Source: Halocafeteria seosinensis
Lineage: Eukaryota > Sar > Bigyra > Bicosoecida
Direction: 5' to 3'
Assembly (NCBI GenBank): GCA_001687465.1
Contig: LVLI01000074.1
Span: 1-40,522 of the forward strand
Length of the DNA: 40,522 nt
Shown here: piece by piece, positions 23,051 through 32,516 of the stretch
Layout: every line of letters starts with the position of its first letter
Position numbering within the stretch: position 1 is the stretch's first letter
Notes under the pieces: generated by a model
The model's input: only the letters and a program-made list of their open reading frames with translations
Told to the model about the DNA's origin: nothing
The model's database searches: none
Translations under genes and position numbers: made by a program

Positions 23051-24637
23051 ATGGTACAGTGGGTTCACCCTCTATTATTGGTCGCTCTTTCCGTGGAAGT
23101 TGCCTCGGCGAATTTGAGACCGAGGTTTGCCGAAGTAAAGGCCATACCGACGGCACCTCCCTTACCCACATGCCCACCAACACCCCCACTTCCTCCACGA
23201 GACGCAATAGTTCCGTTGAACGATACCATTCTCTCGGAGATCAAGTCTTTTCTGGTGGACAACACGGTTGGACCATGTACAGAAGGAGCGCACTCACCGA
23301 GCTCGACGGGACTCAGTGCGGCTATCGTCGTTGGAGGTCATGTGCGCTATCTGAATTCTGGATGCGTGAGCAAAGATAAACCAAATACGGCCCCAACCAA
23401 TGAAACCATTTATCGCCTTGCTTCGGTGACCAAGTTATTTGCGGTAGAAACTGCCCTTCAGGCTGTTAGAGATGGAAAGCTGGCCAGTTTGGACGATGAA
23501 CTGAAGGAATACTTTCCGGACTTTTATATCAATAACCCTTTCGGATCAAGTCAACCAACGTTTAGGCAAATGATGAGCCAACTTTCTGGCACTCCCCTGG
23601 AAGGTCCGTGTGACAGCGCGGCATGCGAGATCTCAACGGAAAAGATCTTGCCACGGATTGCGAAACATAGTCGGCTCATGATGCCTCCTTGGAGCTATCC
23701 CAGCTACTCTAACTTGGGATACTCAATTTTCGGAAATCTGATTGCTGAGCGACTGTACAATATGTCATGGGGTGATTTCGTTGCAGAGAAACTCACTAAA
23801 CAACTTGGGATGGATAGCACGGGTCTGAATTATACATCCAGCGTGCTCTCGCGAATGCCTACGTTCTATCTTCAGGATGGCTCGGTTGCTCCCTTCCAAC
23901 CACTTGGATGGGGGAACCCATCTGGTGGTATGTACTCTACCAGCGCAGATATGGCAACCTGGATTTTACATACTCTCGGAGAGTGGCGACAGGAAGATTC
24001 GAATGGGCAATTTCGCCGAAATATGCTGAGGCAAATCCACGAGAATCCAGATGCCGAAACAGGGTTTGGCGCCCCATGGGAAATCTATAGAAGTGGTTCT
24101 TACCTCCTCCGTACAAAATCGGGAGGTTTACCTGGTTTGACATCATTTATTGCTATGATTCCCGAACTCGATTTCGGATTCGTCTTCCTGTGGAACGGAG
24201 TAGTTCTGGGGGCTGATGATGCTGGGCGAGCCCTGGGTAACTATCTTGGTCAGATTTTGAAGGATCAATATACCCAGTACCAAACTGAGAACTTCCCCGC
24301 TCCATCAAACAAATTCCTCTCAGAGTATATTGGAGTCTATTCTGGAATGGGGCTTAAAGCCGTAGTAAATGCGACGGAGGACCCAAGTTTGGGGAACCAA
24401 CTGGTGGCACATGTTGACGCTGGGCCGTTTGGGGAATTGAAGCTAAGGCCGATGCCGTCTGAGTCTGACCAATTCGTGTTTCGCATTTTCTATCGCCGGG
24501 ATCGCAGTGCTTGTATGGCAGGAGAAACGGCGTCCCATGCAGGTGAATGGGTCTTCTTCAAAACCATCGACAACGGCACCAAGGCTTTCTCAGTTCCGGG
24601 CATCCGGTACTGGGTCAACTTTACGGCTATCAACTAA
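23051..24637 (+). CDS. Secreted beta-lactamase/PBP-fold serine hydrolase (PF00144 type)
   Basis: One uninterrupted frame of 528 residues. Residues 1-20 are a signal peptide (HPLLLVALSVEVASA). A Pro/Thr-rich linker follows (TCPPTPPLPPR, about 33-50). Catalytic marks of the class C beta-lactamase/D-Ala-D-Ala peptidase fold: SVTK (Ser 125, Lys 128), YSN (219-221), and KSGGLPG near residue 355 in the place of the KTG/HxG box. Several Cys pairs and NxT/S sites fit a secreted protein. Known: eukaryotic members are LACTB-like or esterase/amidase-type hydrolases and need not act on beta-lactams. The lack of introns is unlike most neighbours and might reflect a more recent transfer, though base composition is not obviously different by eye. 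Start chosen as the first ATG; the context is gcgATGg. Confidence 0.92.
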   Translation: MVQWVHPLLLVALSVEVASANLRPRFAEVKAIPTAPPLPTCPPTPPLPPRDAIVPLNDTILSEIKSFLVDNTVGPCTEGAHSPSSTGLSAAIVVGGHVRYLNSGCVSKDKPNTAPTNETIYRLASVTKLFAVETALQAVRDGKLASLDDELKEYFPDFYINNPFGSSQPTFRQMMSQLSGTPLEGPCDSAACEISTEKILPRIAKHSRLMMPPWSYPSYSNLGYSIFGNLIAERLYNMSWGDFVAEKLTKQLGMDSTGLNYTSSVLSRMPTFYLQDGSVAPFQPLGWGNPSGGMYSTSADMATWILHTLGEWRQEDSNGQFRRNMLRQIHENPDAETGFGAPWEIYRSGSYLLRTKSGGLPGLTSFIAMIPELDFGFVFLWNGVVLGADDAGRALGNYLGQILKDQYTQYQTENFPAPSNKFLSEYIGVYSGMGLKAVVNATEDPSLGNQLVAHVDAGPFGELKLRPMPSESDQFVFRIFYRRDRSACMAGETASHAGEWVFFKTIDNGTKAFSVPGIRYWVNFTAIN

Positions 24638-25246
24638 GATTCTCATTCAATTAACGGCAACGAATCATAGTTTTCCAATGTTAAACAATGGAAATAGCCG
24701 GTGTTACCACGAGTGGAATGAAAACATTAACTACTGCAACCCAAGCTTCCTCTTACACTTCCAACTTCAGTTGTACAAACACTTGTCCTGGAATCTAGAA
24801 CTACCAAAAAATTCCGTCAAGTTACATTATATCTGCCAACAGAAAGTTTGTTCCATTCCAACTGCCAACAGGAGTTCTGCTTTCGTTTCTCTTTTCCGCT
24901 CGCTGCGTAGGCATGTACATCCTGTACGGCCGGCGGAGTGGAGTTGCCGCTTTGCTTTCTACGCGCGGCGCGCCCAAACCCTCAAGTTGAAGTAGCAGAA
25001 AGATACGGTTTTTCGACAAAGATATTCGCCATTCAGTACTTGTATTGTCGATTGTTCACCACGCAGTAGAGTAAACACGCTAAAGTATCCATTCCTTCGT
25101 TCATCGTTGGTTGCGAAAGTGTTAAAAGATTGCCTTATTGACGTGGTATGTGCCCTTGTTGAAGATCATTTCAGGTTTTGTCCGGGGCTGTTCCACGCTT
25201 TATACGCTCTATTTGGCCCCTATACACCACAGATTCAAGCGTAACG
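24638..25246. other. Intergenic, no gene seen
   Basis: 609 nt with no convincing coding frame. A TCATTTCAG string at 25166-25174 could be either an initiator-like site or a splice acceptor for an unseen upstream exon of the Tae4-like gene. The frame upstream of that gene's ATG is open back to a TGA at 25160. A signal-peptide exon was looked for and not found. Confidence 0.4.
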
Positions 25247-25968
25247 ATGGCGCACGAACGAAAAGCCGAGAACAAATTGGCCTCGCACCCGGAATTGTCC
25301 AAGGCGTACCCCATCGAAGGAGAGAGTGACCTTCTGAAAAAACTGGGAGGGAACCTTGAACATAGGGAGAACAACAGCGCATTACGTATTTCGGCTGTGT
25401 TGAATAGAACAGGTACGTGCTGCAGCATTCCTCTCTGTTAGTATGGAGGGAATACGGGGTAGATAGACTGAGTTGAAGCGCTTTCGACACATCATCCAAT
25501 GATTCTAGTGTTCGACGATTCGATTCCATGCAGGTCTTCCATTGGACAGATCATCCAATTATACTGCCACAAAGTATGAGGACAAGGAAGGGAATATCTA
25601 CGCTCTGGATGTGCAAGAACTCCATGAGATCCTGAAGAAGATGTTGGGGCCACCTCGCCACATTCGGAAACAAGAAGATGCCGTCAAATTCAAAGGCATT
25701 ATCCTCTTCGAGGGTGTTCCTAGCATCAAGGACCAAGTAAGTGTTCGATATATGCGGTATAGTGTGTGTTGTTCAATAATTTGTGTTTTGGCCTCGTTCT
25801 CTACGCGTGTGCGCGTGAGCATGTTCTCCTGTGTGTTCACTTGTTGATTGCTTTTTTGATATAATGCAGACCGGCCATTTCGATCTGTGGAATGGCAAGA
25901 CAACCGAGAGCGACGACTATTGGACCTCAGCATCCAACATCTGGATCTGGAATGCCCCTGCAGAATAG
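25247..25968 (+). CDS. Tae4-like (type VI secretion amidase effector 4) domain protein
   Basis: Three exons, 25247-25412, 25534-25736 and 25870-25968, 155 residues, the size of a bare Tae4 domain. Seen: LLKKLGGN, then ALRISAVLNRTG, YALDVQELHEILKK, KGIILFEG, TGHFDLWNG and a C-terminal IWIWN. Together these follow the Tae4 pattern. Known: bacterial Tae4 is an NlpC/P60-like cysteine amidase that cuts the D-Glu-mDAP bond of peptidoglycan. Tae-type genes have been acquired by several eukaryotes as antibacterial 'dae' genes. Odd: the position of the catalytic Cys, just before ALRIS, reads Ser (codon AGC), while the His in TGHFDLW is kept. The introns are 121 and 133 nt, about twice the local norm. 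No signal peptide is visible from this ATG. The gene sits between two secreted-hydrolase genes. Hydrolytic activity is therefore uncertain; a binding role is possible. Confidence 0.74.
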
Positions 25969-26269
25969 ATTGTTTCAATCTCGTGATCTTGTTTCATCTA
26001 AACAGGACATACTTGTAATGTTCTATGCCCGATGTTTCACCGAAATGCAAAGAGTTTCGGCTAGATCAGTATAGGACCATGTTAAATCGACTTAGTTTTT
26101 CCAGCTGGATATATTCAGTCCCAGTTACTAGTTTACAATTTAGTTTGCTCACCTCTTAGAGCTCCTTCCTAGTACACTCGTTGTGTTGTGCGCAAAGAAC
26201 AAAGAAACCCTTCGCGTGAGCGTGAGTGTTCCGGAAGCTGACTCCATGGTAGTTGTATGAGTTCCACCG

Positions 26270-26281
26270 GGATTGTCATTC
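26270..26281 (+). promoter_or_regulatory. Initiator-like motif GGATTGTCATTC before the C45-like gene
   Basis: Identical 12-mer to 8754-8765, here followed by CCGG and 53 nt before the ATG. The rest of the gap after the Tae4-like gene (25969-26334) holds no coding frame of note. Confidence 0.4.
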
Positions 26282-26310
26282 CCGGTTTATTAATTTGTAC
26301 CTAGTTGTGT

Positions 26311-26334
26311 AAAAAAAAGGGAAAGAAAAAAAAA
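26311..26334 (+). other. Purine (A-rich) leader abutting the start codon
   Basis: 24 consecutive purines, mostly A, run directly into the ATG of the C45-like gene. In the mRNA this would be an A-rich 5' leader next to the start. A role in translation is only inferred. Confidence 0.5.
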
Positions 26335-27790
26335 ATGCGCTTTCATTTGGTTCTGAGTGTGGTGCTTGCTTCATCCATGCTATGGATGAACGACGCAGCG
26401 GCATTTCACACTGCGCATCGTCCTGTCAGCTATTTAAGGCGTCATTCCACTGCCGATTCGGATCGTCTCGTTCCCATACAAGGCTCCACGGCGTTTGCCC
26501 GAGGCGTCTCCATGGGGAAAGCCCTCAAAGATAGCGTGGACGCTATCTTTGACCTCCAGAAACGGGAGTACGCGGAGCGCATGGCGTACTGGAAGTCTAT
26601 GGCGAAAAACATCGAGGAGTATATCGAGGAATACGCCCCCGTGACCTACGCTGAGATGCTCGGAATGAACCAAGCTGGGATCGAATGGGAGACCTTACTC
26701 CTGATGGCGTGCAATTACGAAATGTTCATGACCGACGGAGTTTGGCTCAAGGAAGGACTCACGGCCAAGGGGGAATTGTGGAAGAAAGTGTTACCGGAAG
26801 CTCGACAGAGACAAGGGCATTGTACTGCCTTCTCCTCCTACGGCACCACTGCCCAAGAACAGCCGCAATACGCTGGACAAAACAATGACGAAGATCCGCC
26901 CATGTGGGCCAACGCTACCCACGATGTTGTCATGCACCTCGGTAAAGGCGAGGCGAATGAATCCCTCATCTACACGCATCCAGGTAAGTCAGTGTTCATG
27001 GTCCCATTCTTTTAAGAAGCAAGTCTCATTCAGCTCGATGCGCGATGTCTTATAGGTCTTCCGGCGTACATGGGAATGAACAAGAACGGTCTCTCAGTCC
27101 TGTGGCAGTATATCGACAACGGAGAACGGAATATTAACGAGGGTATGTACGATAAAGAGAAAGTGCCGGGATGTGAGATGATGGTAGTGATTACGCCTCG
27201 TTTTCTCTTTCGTATTATTGCTGCAGGCGTTCCTACATGCGTCCTTTTGAGAGAGGTGCTCAAGTTTGGGAAGATTGAAGACGCTGTAGACTACCTAAGA
27301 TCTACACCGAGAACAGTTCCTAACAACTTCCTGCTGTCGCAATGTGGCTATGGAGCAAACAACATTGAATGTAGTCCGTAAGTACGAGATCTATCGTTCT
27401 CGACAACCCCATGCGCAGTGCATGTACAATAATTACTGGGTCTGCAGCACCCACTTTACTGAAGTTCGCGTTGCAAGAGGAGATGTGACACATGCCAATG
27501 GTATCATTTTCGACGAAGAAATGGCCAGTCATGAAATTCATATCGTCAATAACACGAGTCCAGCTCGGTATAAAGCCATCAAGGAAATGATAAATGAGTA
27601 CCGCAGTGGAATGAACCCTAGTGTGGGCATGAAAATGTTGTCAACCCCTCCCGTCTTTAACAATGATACCATGGCGAGTATGGTGTTCGATCCTCAGGAA
27701 GGTGCAATGCATATCCGATTTATGGGCGACCAAAACTACCAGAAGTTTTCCTTGTCTTCGGGATCCCCTCTCTGCAACCGTAGAAGGTAA
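26335..27790 (+). CDS. Peptidase C45-like (acyl-CoA:6-APA acyltransferase-like Ntn hydrolase)
   Basis: Four exons, 26335-26983, 27056-27142, 27227-27377 and 27448-27790, 409 residues. Residues 1-23 form a signal peptide (LVLSVVLASSMLW ending AAAF). Family marks: FARGVSMGKAL near residue 54 (the family's early F-x-G-x-x-x-G motif), GHCTAF with the expected N-terminal nucleophile Cys at 163, GLPAYMGMNKNGLSV, GVPTCVLLREVL and DVTHANGIIF. Known: C45 proteins self-cleave before the Cys and hydrolyse or transfer acyl groups on amides. Natural substrates in protists are unknown. Intron 2 (84 nt) is a multiple of three and has no in-frame stop, so a retained form would read through. The last exon may splice again at AGAAG|GTAACG just before the stop, so the C terminus is the least certain part. 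Convergent with XPD (261 nt between stops). Confidence 0.88.
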
Positions 27791-28051
27791 CGTGATACGT
27801 CGTCCCTCTTTTACGTCCAGAAAAGTGATGTCGCAAAGACACACAAATACTACATTTTACAGCTCACTGTTTAAACCCTTCTAAAGATGTATCTTCCGCA
27901 TATTCATTCTGGAACTTACTCCGCGGTTGCGGAGCCGGCTCTGGGGCCACATCTTCTAGTTTTGGTCGCTTGACGCCGCTTAATGCATGTCTACTGTCCT
28001 TCATATTTGCGTCGTCAAGAGATGCAGCAGCTTTGTCTGTATTCAAGTACC

Positions 28052-31028
28052 CTACACCGCTTGAGCTGATTCTGATCCCTGATTGGTCAAGTTGCGGATA
28101 TCCTCCTCAGTAAGCAGTGAGGTGCCGAATGCCGCAGACTGTGGTAAGGGTTGGGCCATTTCTTTCAAAAATTTTCGAGCGAGTAGTTTCGACATATCCA
28201 CTGTTAGATTCAAATGTGCTTCCGGTAAGAACTGAGTAACCCACTGGGGTAATTTCGAACGCTTGTCGTATCTCGCATAGCGGCTATCGGCGAACACCAT
28301 AACTCCATAATCCTTCTTGCTCCTGATCACACGGCCCACGCACTGAGCTGACTGTCGAATCGCATCAAATGTCAAGAAGTCTTGCTCCTTTATTCTAAAC
28401 GTATCTCGTAAATAAACCAATCGTGCTCGAAGAACATGCGACAACGTATACTGAAATGGTATTCCAATCAAGATGACCAACCGGCCATAGTGCTTCTCAA
28501 AGTCAATTCCTTCGGCAACTTTCCCCCGCGCAACACTGAAGAAGACAGCGCCACGTCCAATATCGCAAGCTCGTTTGAAATTATTTAACGCCAGTGTCGT
28601 CTCGTATATGTCCTTGGTTTCGATGAATAACAATTTATGTTTCTGTGCGTTTGCATCCATAACTGTTGGAGTAGAGGTGAAACATAAAAGGATATCCACC
28701 CTCGTTGCTTACCTCTATCTCAGTTAAAGTTCCCATTTGGTACCATTTGGATACGATCATCTCCATGTACGAGTAAGATGGGAAAAAGACGACAGCACCA
28801 TCCGGTACAACAGAGCACATTTGTTCCACCATGGATCCATAGTGCCTTAAAATTGTCTCGTCATCTCTTGTTTCGTATTTCGTCGACAAAGGGGTTTGAT
28901 CAGAACCCCGTGTAATCATCATTGGGCAAATGCATGGTCGCGTGATGGACATCTCCAAAGAAGCTTGTACCACAGGTCGGAAGTTGAGCATTCTGGAGTA
29001 CATATCTAATGGAGATAAAGTACCCGAAGTTATGATGACGGACTGAAATTTGTCGAAGACTGGTTTCACCGCCAACGAAGCATCTGCAGTCCATCAGTGG
29101 TAAAATAAAAAGTAAGATATCTACAGGTCCACTGGAGGTCGCAAAGGCCCAACATACCTAGACACGCTAGCTGGAGAACTGGGTCTGGAATATGCGGCGT
29201 TTGTGAGTTAAACGGTTCCAATATCACCATAAATCCCACAGAGTATGTGCATATAAGTGTTGCAAAGTCAGCCACGAGCTGCAACGGGGAGAACTCGTCG
29301 ACATCGGTGATCTGCAACCAAGCTCGAATACACAGTTAACTCTTTGCTTGCGTTACATGTTGCAAACGAGTCTGACATACTTGTAACGTCTTCATCAGCG
29401 AATTTAATCGTGAATAAGCAAACTTGAGGGGTTCAGTATCCATTTGGAGCGTGTTGCCCATGCGCTGTAGAAATCCTTGTGGAGTTTCAGATTCGACTTG
29501 TTCGACGCCGATTCTTTGCCTTAAGAAGCGAACTACCTGTTTCATGTACCGCACAAATAATTCTGCATTTCTTATGTTCCCTGGAAGCGCTTCCTCCACA
29601 ACATCCTGGGGAAGCACGGGAGCAGCCAGCATTTCCTCTCCTCCCCCGGTACCCTCTTGTTGTTGCTGTCGAGTATTACCGTTATTCTGCGCTGAGGAAC
29701 GAGGATGAGCATCTCCAAATGCTCCAGAATTCGACAGTCCCTGAACAAGCCGCTGGTATTCATCCTGCAGTCTTTGCGAGTCCGCTTCTTTCATTCTGTA
29801 GTCGTAAGCAATCTCATAGTTTGTCGTCCCCGGCAACAATGAGCATCACACCACCGTACCTCTTTACTTCCGTATCGAGTTTGTTGAGATTTGAATCTGC
29901 TACACTTAGCATTCGTTTATTCAAGGTTATACTCAAGGCCTCTATACACACCTGCATCGTATCATTGGAAGTATCTCTGAGTTAAGCAAGATGAGTTCGG
30001 GAACTTGTCACCACCTGACTCACGTTATCAATGTTGTGTCCCTCATCAAAAACCACGATACTCTTATCTTCCAATTCTCGGGTGACCATTCCCGCTACTT
30101 TCGGGTCCAGCATGTATTGATAGTTGTAGACAACGACGTTGGCATAATTGATGACATGCCTCGTGAGAAAGTACGGACACCACCCTTTCTCTTTTCCTAA
30201 TTCTTTCAGATCTTCTATAGAGTAAATACCTCGTATGTCAGCATCGGTCCCGGATCTGTCCAAAACATCGCTAGTGTGTAAGTGGAGCAAGAGTGTACAA
30301 CAGAGTGAAATACATACTTTTCGTATTCCTCAAAGTACTGGCACAACTCTACGGATGAATCCGTTTCAGCTTTGGCGCGAACCCATGAAGCGGTTAAATT
30401 CCGACATGCCGAATCTACTGTTTCTCTTTCTGATTCCTCGGAGACTGTGGGATGAATACACCTGTAAAAAATCGTAATACATTACGTGGAGTCTTCCCCC
30501 CCGAGGAAAGAGCCAAGTGCGTGCACGTACATGTTTCTTCGCGAACTGAGACACACCGCTAGAATTTCTTGTGACGGATGCGTAGAGACCTTTTCTCTGT
30601 ACTCGACCACTCTTTTGAGCTCCCGAATCGTCTGAATAGCATCATCATAATAGTCGAGGAATTCAAAGTGCCCTTGCTTCGTCCAAAGCGAAGCGAAGCA
30701 GGTAAGAGCCCTACTCACTTTCGTCATTTCCGGGACAGTCCGTGTACAGTAGATAAGTTTCCCACACGAGTCCGGGTAGGCGTATTGGTACGAAGTAATC
30801 AATGCCAAGAGAGACACGGTCTTCCCGGTCCCCGTAGGCATTTCCAATATGGCATCTCCTTTGGCATCAATGGCTCTCTGTATTGACGCTACACTGTGCA
30901 TACATACATGCATGCATGAGTATCATTAACTATGGACTTACCTTGAGCTCCACCATGTACTGGAATTGCTCCTTATAGATGTAATCATAGGGAAAAAACA
31001 CCTCCAGACCATCAATATGCACTTTCAT
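28052..31028 (-). CDS. XPD: TFIIH DNA helicase XPD (ERCC2/Rad3)
   Basis: Nine exons: 31028-30942, 30877-30531, 30461-30318, 30270-30024, 29951-29860, 29795-29381, 29311-29158, 29083-28713 and 28642-28052. They give 815 residues (human 760). Seen: N terminus [12 protein letters not shown], Walker A MPTGTGKT, and the four iron-sulphur cysteines in NMCIHP, SACRNL, ELCQYF and GWCPYF. Also seen: the Walker B box as FDEGHNID near 268 (DEAH in most XPD), [14 protein letters not shown]-like [19 protein letters not shown] and [14 protein letters not shown]. Known: XPD opens DNA in nucleotide excision repair and bridges TFIIH to the CAK complex. An extra Gln/Gly/Glu-rich loop of about 30 residues ([12 protein letters not shown]) sits in the Arch domain. 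Introns are 47-74 nt. A 60-codon frame just downstream (28046-27864, with a KRPKLE string) is in another frame and probably not part of it. Confidence 0.97.
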
Positions 31029-31059
31029 TGTGCCTTTGTTGTTGATTTACATGCATACA
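31029..31059. promoter_or_regulatory. Minimal bidirectional start-codon gap
   Basis: Only 31 nt separate the XPD start (minus strand, firmly fixed by its conserved N terminus) from the ATG at 31060. The gap is 22 nt if the weaker ATG at 31051 is used. Promoter and 5' UTR elements for each gene must therefore overlap the other gene's first exon. TCATTGTGCCTTTG at 31025-31038 overlaps the XPD ATG and resembles a TCATT initiator for the plus-strand gene. Confidence 0.6.
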
Positions 31060-32354
31060 ATGGCTTTTATACGCCGTCTAGTATCCTTAGGGGGGAGTAG
31101 GGGGATATATCGTGTTCAATCAATCCATACAAGTGGCATTATATGCCATAATGAGCGCCAGAAAGAGTTTCAGGAGAAGGTCCTCCATCCTCAACGTGAT
31201 CATGAGGCAGATACAGTGGCCCCGGGGGATAAAGGAGAGTATTCCTGTGAATTTTACTACAGCCCGGATTCGAAATTGGTGCGAACTTTTTCGTGGTTAC
31301 TGTCGGCCAAAGCCCTCGGAGCTGGCCTTGCCAGTGGAGTCCTCTGGCAACGCGAAGGCGCTAAACTCTATGACATATACGTAGCCGCGGAGGAGTCGAT
31401 GCTCCCGTTTCAGACGTTCCTCGATACGACGACGCTCCCCCTACCGGTAGGTGGGTTGATTTAGCAAGGTTGTGCATGGTGAAATGACGAGGGTTGGATG
31501 GAATGCAGGACTTTCGAATGCCGTGTATTCTAGTTGGATTAGCGGGACTGGGGCTATTTCAGATACGAAGAAGTGTACACCGCGTATGCACGCGGCTAAC
31601 GAGGCGGATTTCGTCCGAGGATGGAAACGAATATATTGATGTGGAACATATGACCATGTTAGGCCGTAGAACTCGCACTTATCTTCGCGAAGGTACGACA
31701 TTTCGAGTAGGTTCCCTGTGCCCTGTGTGAGTGATATCTTCTGGAATGCAGATTGTGATTGCGCCAAACCTAAGAAACTTACGACACATTTTGTCACGAT
31801 ATCGAGAGACGGGACGAAGTATTACTACTTGCTCCCGGTAGAAGGGTGGAAATCGGAGGATAAAGACTATTTAAAGAGATTCATATATGAGCACTACTTT
31901 AGGTATGTGAACTTATCTGACACCGTATCACGTGCTTGTGCTCATACTGTACTTCGTGGCAACCATATAACCCCGCAGAGACGAGACACCGCCTCCGAAT
32001 GATGAAGAGTTAATACAGATAGAAGGTTTTGGGCCTTATCGCCCAATGCAGTTTGCCGATCCGTCACATCCTGCATCCCAGCAAATCGGATGGCCAGCTT
32101 CCAAGAAAGCCCTCGAAGGTACAGCACTGTTTGTGAAAGATGGGCACGTGTATACAGAGTTTAGCACTTCTCAGAGGAAGTCGATAGATCAGAAACGCGA
32201 AGACGAGTTAGCCAAAAGTATCACGGGGGACAAAGAACTCAACGAAGCTTTACAGAGCCGGCGTAGATTAAAGGGCCAACCTTCCAATCAAGTCGGAACA
32301 AATCGCAGTAATAACAGCAAACCTAAAAGTCATGATCAAGATGACAATACATAA
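31060..32354 (+). CDS. Mitochondrial membrane protein with two membrane segments, TMEM70/186/223-like (tentative)
   Basis: Four exons, 31060-31446, 31509-31692, 31752-31902 and 31979-32354, 365 residues. Start 31060 has the better context (acaATGg); 31051 is in frame. Residues 1-25 are Arg/Ser-rich without acids (MAFIRRLVSLGGSRGIYRV), a good mitochondrial presequence. Two hydrophobic segments lie near residues 75-100 (FSWLLSAKALGAGLASGVLW) and 130-147 (CILVGLAGLGLF). They are followed by RRISSEDGNEYIDVEHMTMLGRR-type sequence and a charged, Gln/Lys-rich C-terminal tail. The two-segment hairpin plus a GRR turn is like the TMEM70/TMEM186/TMEM223 proteins, which assist complex I or V assembly. 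That link is from overall pattern only. The exon 2 donor (GAAG|GTACGA) is the least certain splice; the alternatives give introns under 45 nt. Confidence 0.6.
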
Positions 32355-32516
32355 GGCAATTCACTTATTATAGTGACTTATACGGTATACCTCCGTTGGA
32401 ATTCAAAACTCGACTTCCAAGTTTCCAGTAATTGTAGTTTCGCAGGGATTGTCAAATAGTTCTTACTTTTACCTAGCAAGTAACATTGCTTGTACATTAT
32501 TGTTGAGTGTGATACC

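Noticed and set aside
24507-24995. 162-codon plus-strand frame overlapping the end of the serine hydrolase
   Set aside because: It is the shifted frame of a well-supported gene followed by noncoding sequence, with no family pattern.
27864-28046. 60-codon frame with KRPKLE as an XPD C-terminal exon
   Set aside because: It is in a different frame from the last XPD exon, only a 21-nt intron could join them, and XPD already ends at its normal place.
30482-30520. XPD exon 2 continuing to [10 protein letters not shown]
   Set aside because: The GTACGT donor at 30530 followed by the TTTACAG acceptor joins to CIHPTVS, restoring the conserved Fe-S cysteine. Read-through would lose it.
28052-31028. 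Calling the helicase FANCJ, RTEL1 or CHL1
   Set aside because: The N terminus [12 protein letters not shown], the Arch-domain sequence and total length match XPD/Rad3 specifically, although all share the Fe-S helicase core.
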